Below, piece by piece: positions 63,519 through 64,000 of a stretch of 64,000 nucleotides of DNA. The number at the start of each line of letters is the position of its first letter. Positions within the stretch are counted from its first letter, which is position 1. The stretch comes from a bacterium (lineage in GTDB: Bacteria > Pseudomonadota > Alphaproteobacteria > Caulobacterales > Hyphomonadaceae): the NCBI GenBank assembly GCA_016125045.1, contig WGML01000006.1, forward strand, positions 124,001-188,000. The letters are read 5' to 3'. The position numbers and the translations under genes were made by a program. Below the pieces are notes generated by a model. That model saw nothing but the letters and a program-made list of their open reading frames with translations, was not told the DNA's origin and searched no databases.

Positions 63519-63893
63519 ATGGCGGGCGAGACGGTCAAATCCGTGGCTGAACGGCTGGTGAAGTATTGCAAGGAAGGCAAGGAGGCGCAGGGGCTGAAGG
63601 AGCTCTACGCACCGGACGCCGTATCCGTTGAAGCGATGGCGCCGCCCGGCGGCAAGGCGCGGACCGAGGGGCTCGCCGGCATCAAGGGCAAGCATGATTG
63701 GTGGAACGGCGCTCACACCATTCACTCGACCACCGTGGAAGGGCCCTTCATGCACGGCCGCAACCGTTTCGGGGTGATCTTCTCAATGGACGTGACGAAC
63801 AAGCAGTCCAAGGAGCGGATCCAGATGAAGGAGCTTGCGATCTACACCGTGCGCCAGGGCAAGATCAGCAAGGAAGAATTCTTCTACGGCTGA
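63519..63893 (+). CDS. SnoaL-like NTF2-fold protein
   Basis: 124 residues from ATG 63519, after GAAGAGGAG. MAGETVKSVAERLVKYCKEG then KEAQGLKELYAPDAVSVEAM, WWNGAHTIHSTTVEGPFMHG and ...GKISKEEFFYG follow the SnoaL/NTF2 pattern of a cone-shaped pocket that may hold a small ligand. Family includes polyketide cyclases; role here unknown. After it the window ends with 107 bases holding no credible gene. Confidence 0.8.
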   Translation: MAGETVKSVAERLVKYCKEGKEAQGLKELYAPDAVSVEAMAPPGGKARTEGLAGIKGKHDWWNGAHTIHSTTVEGPFMHGRNRFGVIFSMDVTNKQSKERIQMKELAIYTVRQGKISKEEFFYG

Positions 63894-64000
63894 CGCTTCA
63901 GAGCGGCGGTGATGTCTCTTCCTGCCTCGCGACGGGCAAAGGCGCCGCAAAACTGTCACCGAGTTCACGATTGATGACGCCGCCGCGGCGCGGATTGACC

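Overview
This is a 64 kb stretch of chromosome from a high-GC alphaproteobacterium. Several things point that way: an F0 ATP synthase cluster with the duplicated b'/b subunits and an atpI-like first gene, the ethylmalonyl-CoA pathway genes ccrA and meaA/ecm, DUF3126 and TorF-type porin genes, the mutY-DUF721-dsbA-smc gene order, and a promoter whose -10 element (GCTAGAAC) fits the Caulobacter-type consensus GCTANAWC. A member of Caulobacterales/Hyphomonadaceae or a neighbouring order is the best guess, but no rRNA or other species marker is present. There are no prophage, IS or CRISPR signatures; most of the window is ordinary core and accessory chromosome.

Layout. 0-3 kb: a peptidoglycan-binding/L,D-transpeptidase-like protein (cut by the window edge), then an autoregulated ArsR-SRPBCC pair. 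2.9-5.3 kb: a TPP riboswitch, a small DUF4180 gene and thiC. 5.4-6.5 kb: a low-GC, frameshifted winged-helix plus TIR/deoxyribosyltransferase-like gene, followed by palindromic repeats. 6.9-14.1 kb: an OmpH/Skp chaperone, a 13-bp tandem repeat array, two lipoproteins, a catalytically degenerate SRAP protein, DUF3445, a large orphan lipoprotein, an AhpD-like protein and a uracil-DNA glycosylase. 14.2-18.6 kb: a tiny ORF with an exceptional Shine-Dalgarno, a flavin amine oxidase, katG with a Fur/PerR/Irr-like operator, and tRNA-Leu(CAA). 18.7-25.2 kb: membrane proteins (YqaA, ExoD, DsbB), Coq7, HNH nuclease, AlkA-type glycosylase, GluQRS and an EamA transporter. 25.2-25.8 kb: a DUF433/DUF5615 toxin-antitoxin pair.

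25.8-32.3 kb: meaA/ecm, a subtilisin-like protease, a class IV aminotransferase and ccrA; ccrA and ecm together supply two diagnostic steps of acetyl-CoA assimilation by the ethylmalonyl-CoA pathway. 32.5-40.1 kb: an M20 peptidase, lipoprotein, Rieske oxygenase and two tandem cytochrome c-PQQ dehydrogenases. 40.3-51.1 kb: cysK, mutY, DUF721, two DsbA lipoproteins, smc and the F0 operon atpI-B-E-F'-F. 51.4-60.8 kb: hydrolases, DUF3126, cysE, Nudix, nitroreductase, queF, a TorF porin with a clear terminator, a Kef-type antiporter, a second hydrolase and alanine dehydrogenase. 60.9-63.9 kb: a TIR-coiled coil-multispan membrane protein convergent with a macro-like (A1S_2505-type) gene and a small unknown, then a SnoaL-like protein.

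The most unusual items are the SRAP protein that has lost all four catalytic residues, the frameshifted defence-like gene, the DUF4180 gene wedged between the TPP riboswitch and thiC, the TIR/macro-like cluster, and the 27-codon ORF whose leader is complementary to 15 nt of the 16S rRNA tail. All functions are assigned by reading motifs by eye; no database search was run.
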